DNA of 64,000 nucleotides from Verrucomicrobiota bacterium (GTDB taxonomy: Bacteria; Verrucomicrobiota; Verrucomicrobiia; Limisphaerales; UBA11320). How positions within the stretch are numbered: the first letter of the stretch is position 1; each line of letters begins with the position of its first letter. Of this stretch, positions 52,382 to 61,257 are shown in pieces. A program made the translations under genes and the position numbers. Location: the NCBI GenBank assembly GCA_016199985.1, contig JACQFQ010000056.1, positions 1-64,000 of the forward strand, read 5' to 3'. The notes under the pieces are model-generated. The model made no database searches. It saw only the letters and a list, made by a program, of their open reading frames with translations, and had not been told where the DNA came from.

Positions 52382-53683
52382 TCATTCGCTCAGGATGCCC
52401 TTCAAGCGTTGCCAGGTCTCCTGCCGGAGCGGGGCTTCGTCCACGCTCTGTCGAAGGAATTGCTGCAGCGGCTCTCGAAGACGAATCGCGGCGTCGAGCG
52501 CCGGATTGCTGCCGGAGGTGTAGGCCCCAATTTGGATCAGGTCCTGGTTGCGGCGATACAACGCCATGAGATCGCGCGCCCTCGCGACGAGCTGACGCTG
52601 CTCCGCGGTGAGCAAATCGGTGGTCAGCCGGCTCACGCTCTCCAGCGCGTCGATCGCAGGATAGTGGTTCGCGGTGGCCAGCTCGCGGCTGAGCACGATG
52701 TGGCCGTCCAGGATCGAGCGCGTGGCGTCCGCGATCGGATCGTTGAGATCGTCCGCCTCCACCAACACCGTGAAGAATCCCGTGATCGAGCCCGTTTCGT
52801 TCGTGCCCGCCCGCTCGAGAAGCTGAGGGAGCAGCGAGAAGACCGAGGGCGGATACCCGCGGGTGGCCGGGGGCTCTCCGACCGACAAGCCAATCTCGCG
52901 TTGAGCCATCGCGAAGCGGGTGACGGAGTCCATCAGCATGAGGACATTCAGTCCCTGATCCCGAAACTGCTCCGCGATCGCCATCGCCAGAAACGCGCCC
53001 TTCAGTCGAGTCAGGGCGGGCTCGTTCGACGTGGCCACGACGACCACCGACTTGCGCCGTCCCTCCTCGCTCAAATCGCGCTCAACAAACTCCCGGACCT
53101 CGCGTCCCCGCTCGCCGATGAGCGCGATCACGTTCACATCGGCTTCGCCCTGCGCGGCCATCATGCCGAGCAGGGTGGATTTGCCCACGCCGCTCCCGGC
53201 GAAGATCCCGAGCCGCTGACCGCGTCCGCAGGGAATCAAGCTGTCGATGGCGCGGATCCGAGTTTCGAAGGGAGCGCGGATCCTCTGCCGCTTGAGGGGG
53301 TGCGGCGGGGTTATGCGCAAGGGGAGCGTCCTGTCCGCGGCGATGGGGCCGAGCCCGTCGAGCGGCTGACCGAGCCCGCTCACCACGCGACCCTTCAGTC
53401 CGTCTCCCGCGGGAAACTTCAACCCCTCGCTGACGGCGATGACTTCGCTGCCGGGGTGAATCCCGTGAGTCTCGCCCAGGGGCATCAGCAGCAGACGGCT
53501 GTTCCGGAAGCCGACAACCTCGGCGAGAGAGGGCTCTGAACAACGGTCCGAGCTGATCCGGCAAACATCGCCGATGGCCGCCGCCGGGCCTTCGCTCTCG
53601 ATCACCAGCCCGATCACCTGGACGACCCGGCCTCGTCGCTCGACTGATCCTGTTTCGCGGGCGCGGGCCAGGACCTGTTCCAT
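52382..53683 (-). CDS. fliI: Flagellum-specific ATPase FliI
   Basis: A 433-residue F1-like ATPase that powers or assists export of flagellar substrates. Walker A is GSGVGKST in GIFAGSGVGKSTLLGMM. Other marks are RGREVREFVERDL, VVVATSNEPALTRLKGAFLAMAIAEQFRDQG, LMLMDSVTRFAMAQREIGLSVGEPPATRGYPPSVFSLLPQLLERAG and GHIVLSRELA, each a segment of the conserved core. ATG at 53683 is 16 codons before the conserved beta barrel start, slightly short for the family. A start further upstream, overlapping the fliH stop, would need a rare CTG. Confidence 0.95.
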   Translation of the reverse strand: MEQVLARARETGSVERRGRVVQVIGLVIESEGPAAAIGDVCRISSDRCSEPSLAEVVGFRNSRLLLMPLGETHGIHPGSEVIAVSEGLKFPAGDGLKGRVVSGLGQPLDGLGPIAADRTLPLRITPPHPLKRQRIRAPFETRIRAIDSLIPCGRGQRLGIFAGSGVGKSTLLGMMAAQGEADVNVIALIGERGREVREFVERDLSEEGRRKSVVVVATSNEPALTRLKGAFLAMAIAEQFRDQGLNVLMLMDSVTRFAMAQREIGLSVGEPPATRGYPPSVFSLLPQLLERAGTNETGSITGFFTVLVEADDLNDPIADATRSILDGHIVLSRELATANHYPAIDALESVSRLTTDLLTAEQRQLVARARDLMALYRRNQDLIQIGAYTSGSNPALDAAIRLREPLQQFLRQSVDEAPLRQETWQRLKGILSE

Positions 53684-53733
53684 CCGACGGCTGGGCTGGA
53701 GCGACGCGGGCACGGGCGTTTCGGGAGGCGTGT

Positions 53734-54315
53734 TCAGGAGGCGATCGCCTCCTGGAGTTGTCGAACCTTGGTGGATCTTTGGTTGTCCACGACGCCAAAC
53801 GCGGTCTGCACCACGCACCCGCCCCGCTCAATGCGAGAGTCTTTCACGATGCGAATAGACCGGAGGCCATGGCCATCCTGCGCCTGCTCCCAGCCGATTT
53901 GCTCCATCAGCGCGGCGTCCTCGGGGTGAATCTGCACGGTCACCTCGGCGGCCTCCTCGACCTGCGCGAGGGCCTCCTTCACGTTCGCGGCGACAAGCTC
54001 GGGCGCGATGGGCATCGAGGACACCAGCTTGGTCGCCAACTCCATCGCCAGATCGACCAGCAACGCTTCGCTCTGCAGGACCACCTGGGTCACCGCGCCC
54101 TGGAGGGACTTCAACACTCCGTGCTGCAACGCGGCGAGCTGCGCGCGTTGTTCGATGATCTGCTCCCGAAGCTCCTTCTCCGCCGCCTTGCGTCCTTCTT
54201 CGCGCGCCAAGGCCTCTCTCTGTCGCGCGGCGGCTTCCGCGGCGGCCGGCGATGCGGACGGGGACAGTCGCGCGTCCCGCACCGGCGTGGATATGCTGAG
54301 TCGGTGAAATCGCAT
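53734..54315 (-). CDS. fliH: Flagellar assembly protein FliH
   Basis: A 193-residue protein that binds FliI and regulates its ATPase and docking. A basic/Ala-rich N-terminus precedes a helix with many Gln/Glu/Ala (AAEAAARQREALAREEGRKAAEKEL), then the V-ATPase E-subunit-like domain (EALLVDLAMELATKLVSSMPIAPELV, VTVQIHPEDAALMEQI, IRIVKDSRIERGGCVVQT). Position between fliG and fliI is canonical. Confidence 0.9.
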   Translation of the reverse strand: MRFHRLSISTPVRDARLSPSASPAAAEAAARQREALAREEGRKAAEKELREQIIEQRAQLAALQHGVLKSLQGAVTQVVLQSEALLVDLAMELATKLVSSMPIAPELVAANVKEALAQVEEAAEVTVQIHPEDAALMEQIGWEQAQDGHGLRSIRIVKDSRIERGGCVVQTAFGVVDNQRSTKVRQLQEAIAS

Positions 54316-54333
54316 GATGGAACGCGGTCGGCT

Positions 54334-55368
54334 CTACGCGGTTGCTTCTCGTCCGATGTTGATCTCGCCTTCGGACTCGAGACGTCGGACCACTTCGATG
54401 ATCTTCATCTGAGCCGCCTCAATATCGCGCAGCTTCAGCGGTCCCATCAGTCCCATTTCCTCGGAAACCGTCTCGGCGGCGCGCTTGGAGATCGCGCCCA
54501 GGAGCGCTCCCTTGAGTCCATCGCTGGCCGACTTGAGCGCCACGGCGAGCTCGCGAAGATCGACCTCGCGGAGGATGCGCTGGAGCCCCGCGGGCTCTAT
54601 CGCGCTGAGATCCTCGAAGGTGAACATCTTCTGCTGGATCATCGAGACAAGCTCGGGGTTCCGCTCCTCGATCGCCACCAGGAGGGACTTGCTGTTGCTC
54701 TTATCGAGAGCGTTGAGAATCGCGGCCGCGGCCTTGAGCCCGCCCGTTTGGTTCAGCGCGCGGGTTTGCCTGACGCCGGTCTTGAGGCTGAGGATCGACA
54801 CGAGCTTCTCGACGGCCTCTATGGGCGTCGGAACGAGGATCGCCAGGCGCTCGATGACCTGGTCGCGAACCTCGGTCCGGATCATGGCGAGAGCCTGGGC
54901 GGCCTTTTCCGGCGGCAGATAGCTGAGGATCAGGGCCACGGTCTGCGGCTGCTCATTCTTGATCAGGTTGGCGATTTGCCGGGGATCCATGTCGACGATC
55001 TCCTGCATCGCCGCGACCGGCGTTCTCGTGGGAGCGACGCGCGTGACGATGTTGTTCGCCTTGAAGATCCCGACGGCCTTCTCCAGGGCCGCCGTCGTGA
55101 AATCGAGCCCCACTCTGACCGCCGTGCTGGCTTCCAACGCCACATCGGAGAACTCTTGCAGAATGGCCTCCTGGGTGGGCTGGTCCATCAGGCCGATCTT
55201 CGCCATCTCGACGGAAACCGCCTCCATTTCCACCGGGCCCATCCCTCTGAGGACGCTCGCGGCGCCTTCCTGCCCGAGCAGGATCATCAGGCAGGCGAGC
55301 TTTTGGTGAAAAGTCATCCCCTCCACCGGGTTGCTCGAAGAATCCTGGCTTTCAGCGGCGTTGGCCAT
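54334..55368 (-). CDS. fliG: Flagellar motor switch protein FliG
   Basis: A 344-residue C-ring protein that interacts with the stator and MS ring. Marks are LACLMILLGQEGAASVLRGM in the N-domain, EQPQTVALILSYLPPEKAAQAL in the middle domain (EHPQ-type motif), and the C-domain with MFTFEDLSAIEPAGLQRILREVD. The C-domain charged residues that contact MotA lie within ALKSASDGLKGALLGAISKRA. The order fliF-fliG-fliH is conserved. Confidence 0.96.
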   Translation of the reverse strand: MANAAESQDSSSNPVEGMTFHQKLACLMILLGQEGAASVLRGMGPVEMEAVSVEMAKIGLMDQPTQEAILQEFSDVALEASTAVRVGLDFTTAALEKAVGIFKANNIVTRVAPTRTPVAAMQEIVDMDPRQIANLIKNEQPQTVALILSYLPPEKAAQALAMIRTEVRDQVIERLAILVPTPIEAVEKLVSILSLKTGVRQTRALNQTGGLKAAAAILNALDKSNSKSLLVAIEERNPELVSMIQQKMFTFEDLSAIEPAGLQRILREVDLRELAVALKSASDGLKGALLGAISKRAAETVSEEMGLMGPLKLRDIEAAQMKIIEVVRRLESEGEINIGREATA

Positions 55369-55374
55369 GGGGTG

Positions 55375-56976
55375 TTACTCCGCGGGTTTGTTGCGATTGA
55401 TCCAGTTCCGCAGGGCGAGGTTCATGTTCTCTGGATTCTCCTTCATCAGCTGGTTGAGCACCCCCACGGTCACGACGTCGGGCTTGCGCTGGCGTCCGGG
55501 CCAGCCTTCAGGGCCGGCGCCAGGCGTCGTCTCGTCGAACGGCGATCCCACGGGGATGTCGTCGACGGAGGTCTTCTTGAGCATCTTGAAGAAGGTCACG
55601 AACGCGAAGAGCGCGATGGCGGGGTAGCCCAGGTTCCTGAGCACGGTGAAGATCGTCTGCTTCAACTCCTCCTTCTGGAGCTGCTTGTTCAGCTCGACGG
55701 CGTACTGCTCGTTGAAGGCCATCTCCTCCAGGTTGAGTTCGTCCTTGCGCGGCCCATTCGCGTCAAGCTGGATGCCGAGCGTGCTCTGCACGATTCGCTT
55801 GAGCTTCTCGAGCTCCTCGGGAGTCCGGGGAACAGGCTTGCGGCTGGCGCCTTCGCCCTCGTAGCGGAGATTGACCGTGATCGCGGCGGAGATCCGCTTC
55901 AAGGCGCCGGGCGGCTGCACGACGCTCGTGGTGACCTTCGTCACGCCGTAGGTTTTCGTGGTGGTCTTCTCGGACATCTTCGAGGTGTTCGCGGGCGCGG
56001 AGGCGGCGGGCGAATTGGTGTCGTTGATCGCGTTGCTCGACACGCCCGGGGCTCCGCCGCCGTTTTTCGCGTTTTCGGTGTCGTTCTTCTTGTCGCGGGT
56101 TTCCTCCTTCAGCGTCACCTGCCCTTCAGGATCGAACTTCTCGTCGTCCTTCTTGCCGCTGTCAAAGCTCAGTTCCGCCGCCACGCGAACCACCGCCTGG
56201 CCCGGGCCCAGGACCTTCTCCAGCATCGTCTCGGCGCTCTTCGCCAGATACTGCTCGTACTGCTTGCGGATATTGAACTGCGTGGTGGTCATGCCGCCCA
56301 TGGAATCCGCGTCGCTATCGGCGACCAGCGTGTTGCCGCGGCTGTCCATGACGGCGACCTGGCTGGCCTGCAATCCCTCCACCGCGTTGGCCACAAGGTA
56401 ACGAATCGAGTTGACGGAGGCGGTGGGCAGAGGCCCGTTCCCGCGGGTGCGAACAAGAACCGACGCCGTCGGCTTCTTCTGCGCCTCAAGGAGAAGACGG
56501 TTTTCGGGGATGACGACAAACACCCGCGCGCTCTCGATGCCATCCATTTGCACCACCGTCCGGGCGAGCTCTGTCTGAACAGCCCGGACGTAATTGGCGC
56601 GCTGGAGAAAATCCGAAATGCCGAAGTTGGACTTGTCGAAGAGCTCGTAGCCCATCCCCTCGCCTCGAGGCAGGCCGCGCTCAATGAGCTTCATCCGAAG
56701 AAAGTGGATGCGGTCGATGGGCACCTGGATCTGCCCTCCCGCGACCCTGTAAGGCACTTTGAGCTCGTCCAGAACCGCGACCACCTTGGAAGCCTCCGTG
56801 TCGTCGAGGCGTCCGTAGAGAAGCCCGTAATCGGTCCGAGTGGACCACCATGCGAGCGACATCGCCGCGGCGATCACCACGCACGCGCCGAGCACGAGGC
56901 TGATCTTCTGGTTCAGTCCGATCTGCTTCCAGATCCCGACGAGCTGGGCCGCGAGCCGTTGTAGTTGATCTTTCAT
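55375..56976 (-). CDS. fliF: Flagellar MS-ring protein FliF
   Basis: A 533-residue membrane ring protein. The N-terminal transmembrane helix (LVLGACVVIAAAMSLAWWS) is followed by DYGLLYGRLDDTEASKVVAVLDELKVPYRVAGG, the ring-building motif, in pieces, and ERGLPRGEGMGYELFDKSNFGISDFLQRANYVRAVQ. The C-terminal helix (FTVLRNLGYPAIALFAFVTFF) precedes the FliG-binding tail (VGVLNQLMKENPENMNLALRNWIN). The MS ring is the assembly platform of the basal body. Confidence 0.97.
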   Translation of the reverse strand: MKDQLQRLAAQLVGIWKQIGLNQKISLVLGACVVIAAAMSLAWWSTRTDYGLLYGRLDDTEASKVVAVLDELKVPYRVAGGQIQVPIDRIHFLRMKLIERGLPRGEGMGYELFDKSNFGISDFLQRANYVRAVQTELARTVVQMDGIESARVFVVIPENRLLLEAQKKPTASVLVRTRGNGPLPTASVNSIRYLVANAVEGLQASQVAVMDSRGNTLVADSDADSMGGMTTTQFNIRKQYEQYLAKSAETMLEKVLGPGQAVVRVAAELSFDSGKKDDEKFDPEGQVTLKEETRDKKNDTENAKNGGGAPGVSSNAINDTNSPAASAPANTSKMSEKTTTKTYGVTKVTTSVVQPPGALKRISAAITVNLRYEGEGASRKPVPRTPEELEKLKRIVQSTLGIQLDANGPRKDELNLEEMAFNEQYAVELNKQLQKEELKQTIFTVLRNLGYPAIALFAFVTFFKMLKKTSVDDIPVGSPFDETTPGAGPEGWPGRQRKPDVVTVGVLNQLMKENPENMNLALRNWINRNKPAE

Positions 56977-56994
56977 CCCCTGGGGTTATCCGCG

Positions 56995-57432
56995 TCAGAC
57001 CTGCATGCGCATCAGCTCCTGATAGGACTCCAGAAGCTTGTTGCGCACCTCCACCATCAGTTGAAACGACAGCGAGGCCTCCTCTCCGGCAATCACGGCC
57101 TCGTGCAACGGAATCCCCTGGCCCGACAGCACGCCGCTCATGGCGTCGCCCGCCGCGGCCTGCTTCGCGGACACCTCCCGCACCATCTGCGTGAGGACGT
57201 TGGCGAACTCCGAGCCGGGGGCGGAGAAATCGGCGCCAAGGCCGCCCGCGGCGGATGAGGAATCGACGCGATTCGGCTGCGCTTCGAGGGCGGCCGCCAG
57301 TTTTTCGAACTGCGCCGCGGACACGCCGCCTGGTCCCGACGCGGCGCGCGCGCCGGCGGTCGACCCGGCCGCGGATAGCATCTGGCTGATGTCCGGCGAC
57401 GCGGCGAGGCGAATGGGTGAGATGCTGCTCAT
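56995..57432 (-). CDS. fliE: Flagellar hook-basal body protein FliE
   Basis: A 145-residue protein that joins the MS ring to the rod. An Ala/Gly/Ser-rich N-terminal half is unusually long; the conserved C-terminal part is HEAVIAGEEASLSFQLMVEVRNKLLESYQELMRMQV, in segments, with the typical QLMVEVRNKLLESYQE. Ordered after flgC and before fliF, as in many flgBC-fliE operons. Confidence 0.9.
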   Translation of the reverse strand: MSSISPIRLAASPDISQMLSAAGSTAGARAASGPGGVSAAQFEKLAAALEAQPNRVDSSSAAGGLGADFSAPGSEFANVLTQMVREVSAKQAAAGDAMSGVLSGQGIPLHEAVIAGEEASLSFQLMVEVRNKLLESYQELMRMQV

Positions 57433-57469
57433 CCGGCGATGCGTTCAGTCTGGGGCCACGTCACTGGAA

Positions 57470-57892
57470 TCAAACCCGCTTGCCGATGGACAACGTTTGC
57501 ATCGCCATGGTGCGCGCGCTCTTGGCGACGGCCAGATTGGCCTCGTAGGCGCGCTGAGACAGGATGAGATCGGTCATTTCCCGGTGGACGTTGATGTCGG
57601 GAGTCTCGATCATCTTCCCCGGATTGGACGGATCGGGCGAGAGGCGCGGCGGACGCGAATCCGCGGCCACCCTGACTCCCACTTCCGCCCCGCCGGCTCC
57701 CAGGCCTTCGGCGTTCCCTGCCCCCTGGGGCAGGAGGGATTCGAAAAGCACTTCCTGTCGCTGATAGATATGGCCGTCCGCCCCGCGGGTGGTCATCGCG
57801 TTCGCGATGTTCTGGGCGATGACATCGGTGCGGATGCGTTCCGCGTTGAGCGCGGACGCGGTGGATTGAATTCCGGGCAACAGATCAATCAT
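57470..57892 (-). CDS. flgC: Flagellar basal-body rod protein FlgC
   Basis: A 140-residue rod protein. N-terminus SALNAERIRTDVIAQNIANAMTTRGADGHIYQRQEVLFES carries the flagellar rod signature, here with Met-Thr-Thr after NIANA, in pieces, and the C-terminus reads EMTDLILSQRAYEANLAVAKSARTMAMQTLSIGKRV. Both are standard for FlgC. It follows flgB by about 24 bases on the same strand. Confidence 0.93.
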   Translation of the reverse strand: MIDLLPGIQSTASALNAERIRTDVIAQNIANAMTTRGADGHIYQRQEVLFESLLPQGAGNAEGLGAGGAEVGVRVAADSRPPRLSPDPSNPGKMIETPDINVHREMTDLILSQRAYEANLAVAKSARTMAMQTLSIGKRV

Positions 57893-57915
57893 ACGTCAAA
57901 GGTCAAAAGATCGCG

Positions 57916-58296
57916 TCACCCTCTTCCGGTGATCGCGAGTCGGAGCTGCAAAAGATTTCCAGTCACGAGCTGGGTCTCCAGGGAGTGATCCACCGAGTTT
58001 TTCATCAAGCTGACCAGCTCCTTTTCCAAAACGACATTGTTCCCATCCAGGCGGCCCGCCAGATTGCTGGTGTCCTCTTCGAACTGCGGAGCGAGGCTCT
58101 GGAGCGAGGCAAGATCGTTGGATTTCAAGGCCTCCTGGAGCTGGGCGCTGAACGCGGGGCTCACCTGGATCCGATGATAGTCCGGGGTCTCGACGTTCGC
58201 CACGTTCGCGGCGATCGCCACCCTCTCCATCGCGGTGCCGGACATCATCCGCTTCGCGGCAAGGTAGTCGGGCTGCTGGAACAAGGCGTCAATCAT
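57916..58296 (-). CDS. flgB: Flagellar basal-body rod protein FlgB
   Basis: A 126-residue rod protein, first gene of the flagellar operon. The start at 58296 gives MIDALFQQPDYLAAKRMMSG, followed by RVAIAANVANVETPDYHRIQV, the FlgB N-terminal signature (ANVANVETP), and the C-terminal EKELVSLMKNSVDHSLETQLV. The long upstream open frame to 58623 reads through the promoter region and was not used. Operon promoter must lie in 58297-58617. Confidence 0.92.
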   Translation of the reverse strand: MIDALFQQPDYLAAKRMMSGTAMERVAIAANVANVETPDYHRIQVSPAFSAQLQEALKSNDLASLQSLAPQFEEDTSNLAGRLDGNNVVLEKELVSLMKNSVDHSLETQLVTGNLLQLRLAITGRG

Positions 58297-58617
58297 AACT
58301 CGAATCGATCGGGACGCTTCAGCAGCGCATATGCCACGGGTTCGCGTTCGCAATTCCCCAGCAAACCCGCGTGACGATCTCAGGTCTGGGCAAATTCGAC
58401 AGCCGCGCCGGACGACAATCTGGGCAATGCCCGCCCCTCGGGCAAATTCGGCCGGACGCCGCGCTCGCGCGATCGCAGATGGAGTATTTAGCAGCTTGCC
58501 CGGATGCCGATTCAGGGGTGTGCTCCGCGCGAGGCAATCGCTTCGTCTGTCGCGGGGAGCAGCGTCGTTTCGAGTCGAAACATTGCCAAAAACCGAAGCG
58601 TAGGGTAATTGAGGCAT
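58297..58617. promoter_or_regulatory. Divergent promoter region of the flagellar operon and the TPR gene
   Basis: This 321-bp spacer holds no supported gene. It contains a perfect palindrome GTTTCGA-G-TCGAAAC at 58567-58581, about 36 bases before the TPR gene start, and an 11-bp direct repeat gggcaaattcg at 58388-58398 and 58440-58450, 52 bp apart. No convincing sigma-54 or sigma-28 promoter for the minus strand was found by eye. The repeats are operator candidates. Confidence 0.35.
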
Positions 58618-61236
58618 ATGCATGGCCGCTGGATCTTTGGATTAGGACTCTCTTGGCTCACCGCGCTCGCCGTCTCCGCCGCGGGCCCGGATGAAGACTA
58701 TGTGCGGATCTACAAGACCATCATGGACGCGGACGCCATGAAGGAGAACGGCCAGAGAGAGGAAGCCGCCAAGCTCTACGAATCCGCCAAGGACGGACTC
58801 CACCAGCTGCAGATCGCTCACCCCGCCTGGAACGAGCGCCTTGTCGTCTTTCGGATCAATTACATCGCCGGCCAGCTGAAAACAGTGCGCCTCGTCCCGC
58901 CCGCGACGCCCGCCGCGGGACTCGTCCCCGGGACCCCGCCGCCGGATCCGAACGCGAGCGTCGAGGCCCAGCTCCGCGAGCTCCGCGAGGAGAACCAGAA
59001 TCTTAGGTCCAGCGCCCAACGCCTGGAGGCGAAGCTCCGTGAAGCGCTGTCCAGCCAGCCCGCCGCCCCCGACATCCGCGAGGTCGAGAAGATGCAAAAT
59101 CAGATGCGCGATCTCAGCAAGGAGAACGATCTCCTGAAAGTGAGCATCACCCATCAACCCATTCCCCCGCCGCGGATCATCACCAACACCGTGGTTCGGA
59201 CCGTCACCAACTCCGTTCTCCCCGCCACTGTCACGAACACGATCGTGAGCGTTGTGACGAACCGCGTGACGATCGAACCGGCCGAACTGGCCGATCTGCG
59301 CAAAGGCCTCACCAACCAAGTCACGCTGGTCAGCGCGCTGAAAGCCGAGAATGATCTCCTGAAGAAAGAGCTCGCCCAGGCCAAGCCCGCGCCGCCGACC
59401 GCCGTCCCGCCCAGGGTTGATCCCGAGCTCGAGAAGCAGCTCAAGGCCGCGATCCAGGAGCTCAAGAACACACAAGCCGCGAATCAGGAGCTGATCCAGA
59501 AGCAAACCGGACTGGAGAAACTGCTCACCGACGCCCAGTCCGCGGTGGTCGCTCAAGAGGCGAAGCTGAAGCGATTCGACGAGATCGAGCAGGAGTTGAA
59601 GCAAAGCAAGACCGATAACACGCGCTTGACGGAACAGAAAAAAGCCCTGGAGCAGAAGCCGCCCGCTCCGCCGGCGGCGCCAACGGTGGACGGCGAAACC
59701 TCCCGCCGACTCGTCCGCCTCGAACGCGATCTGATCGAAAGCCAGTCCGAGATTCGTCTCCTCACCCGGCAAAAGGCCGATCTGGAGCAGCGCCTCACCG
59801 AGACGCGCGCGGCGGCGGCCCAGCAAGCCTCGACCGGAAACGGACCCGCCTTGCAAATCACCCCCGGCGCGGGAGGAGAAGCGGCCTCCACGGAGATTCA
59901 CCGGCAGCTGAAGCAAGCCGCCTGGGAGGTCTTGAATCTTCAAGCCAAGAACAACGAGCTCTCGCAAAAGCAGTCTGACATGGCGCAGCTGCTCGCGAAG
60001 GCGAGTTCGTCCAAGGGCACATTCGACTCGATCGACGCGGATCGCCTCCGCCGGCTGGAGCAGATGAACAAGGAGCTGTCCGACACCAAGCAGGCCGCGC
60101 TTCGACTCGAGCAGGAAAACCAGGAGATGGGGCGGCAGCTCGCCGACGCCCGCCAGGCCACATCGAAAAACCCCAAGGACGACGCGCTGCGCAAGCAACT
60201 CGCGGACGCTCAAGCGCTGCTCAAGCAATCGGAAGGCACCAATCGGGATTTAAACAAACGATCGGCTGAGCTCGAAAAGCAGATCGCCGACCTGCGCGCG
60301 CTCGCGACCAACCCGTCGACCGAACCCGTGGATCCGGCGAAGGCCGAGCGCCTCCGCAAGGATCTCGCGCTCGCGCGCGAAACCGCCCGCCAATTGCAGG
60401 AGGAGAATCGAGGTTTGGAGAAGAAGCTCAGCCTCGCCGACCAGGGATCCCGCGGCTCAGGCAAGGGAACTTCCAAGGTCACGGAGCGCGAGCTGGCGCT
60501 TCTGCGAAGCCGACTCGAAGCCATGGAAGCCAAAGCTGTCCCATACACCGAGCAGGAGCTCGCTCTTTTCAGCCGGCTCGAGGTCAACATCGCCACGCCG
60601 CCGGGTGAAACGGCCGCCAACACGGTTCCCAAGGCCGGCGGGCAGGACGCCAGCCCTATCAGCCCGGAGGCTCTGATGGAGGCGCGAAAGGACTTCGACG
60701 CGGGCAATTTCGCCGAAGCCGAGAGGAAGTTTGAAAAGCTCGTGAAGAGCGACGAGCGGAATCTTTTCGCCCTCGCCCATCTCGCGGCAAGTCAGTTTGA
60801 ACAACAGAAGCTCGTGGAGGCGGAGAAGAGCACGCAACGCGCCTTGGCGGTCAACGCCGAGGATCCCCCCGCCCTGTATATGCTGGGCATTATCCGGCTC
60901 CGGCAGGACAAGATCGACGACGCGCTGGACGCGCTGAGCCGATCGGCGAAAGGAAGTCCGCAGAACGCGGTCACGCAGAATTCTCTCGGCGTCGCGCTGA
61001 GCCAGAAAGGCATGCGGGAGTCCGCGGAGACGGCGTTTCGCAAAGCGTTGCAGATCCGACCCGACTTCCCGGACGCGCACTACAATCTCGCCGTGGAGTA
61101 CATCCTCCAGCAGCCGCCCTCCCACAAGCTCGCGCAGTGGCACTATCAGAAGGCCACGGCCGCGGGCCATCCGAGGAACGCCGAGCTGGAAAAGAGGCTC
61201 GAAGCCGCGACAACGGCCGCGGCCCTGCCCAAGTGA
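58618..61236 (+). CDS. Secreted coiled-coil / TPR protein
   Basis: An 872-residue exported protein. Signal peptide WIFGLGLSWLTALAVSAAG. Residues about 10-75 of the mature part are helical. From about 115 to 640 it is a long coiled coil rich in Leu, Lys, Glu and Gln (LREENQNLRSSAQRLEAKL, RKDLALARETARQLQEENR). The stretch IITNTVVRTVTNSVLPATVTNTIV near residues 185-210 is a Val/Thr/Asn low-complexity segment. The C-terminus (about 680-860) carries TPR repeats (FDAGNFAEAERKFEKLVKSD, ALYMLGIIRLRQDKIDDALDALSRS, SAETAFRKALQIRPDFPDAHYNLAVEY). It may organise the envelope or sort cargo. Start ATG 58618; a TTG lies three codons earlier. Function is unknown. Confidence 0.85.
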   Translation: MHGRWIFGLGLSWLTALAVSAAGPDEDYVRIYKTIMDADAMKENGQREEAAKLYESAKDGLHQLQIAHPAWNERLVVFRINYIAGQLKTVRLVPPATPAAGLVPGTPPPDPNASVEAQLRELREENQNLRSSAQRLEAKLREALSSQPAAPDIREVEKMQNQMRDLSKENDLLKVSITHQPIPPPRIITNTVVRTVTNSVLPATVTNTIVSVVTNRVTIEPAELADLRKGLTNQVTLVSALKAENDLLKKELAQAKPAPPTAVPPRVDPELEKQLKAAIQELKNTQAANQELIQKQTGLEKLLTDAQSAVVAQEAKLKRFDEIEQELKQSKTDNTRLTEQKKALEQKPPAPPAAPTVDGETSRRLVRLERDLIESQSEIRLLTRQKADLEQRLTETRAAAAQQASTGNGPALQITPGAGGEAASTEIHRQLKQAAWEVLNLQAKNNELSQKQSDMAQLLAKASSSKGTFDSIDADRLRRLEQMNKELSDTKQAALRLEQENQEMGRQLADARQATSKNPKDDALRKQLADAQALLKQSEGTNRDLNKRSAELEKQIADLRALATNPSTEPVDPAKAERLRKDLALARETARQLQEENRGLEKKLSLADQGSRGSGKGTSKVTERELALLRSRLEAMEAKAVPYTEQELALFSRLEVNIATPPGETAANTVPKAGGQDASPISPEALMEARKDFDAGNFAEAERKFEKLVKSDERNLFALAHLAASQFEQQKLVEAEKSTQRALAVNAEDPPALYMLGIIRLRQDKIDDALDALSRSAKGSPQNAVTQNSLGVALSQKGMRESAETAFRKALQIRPDFPDAHYNLAVEYILQQPPSHKLAQWHYQKATAAGHPRNAELEKRLEAATTAAALPK

Positions 61237-61257
61237 TCATCCCGCGGCGCTAGCCCG

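Noticed and set aside
53758-56964. Plus-strand open frame of 1068 codons
   Set aside because: It runs antisense to fliH, fliG and fliF, which have clear family motifs. The translation is His/Arg/Leu-rich without domains, a shadow of high G+C coding sequence.
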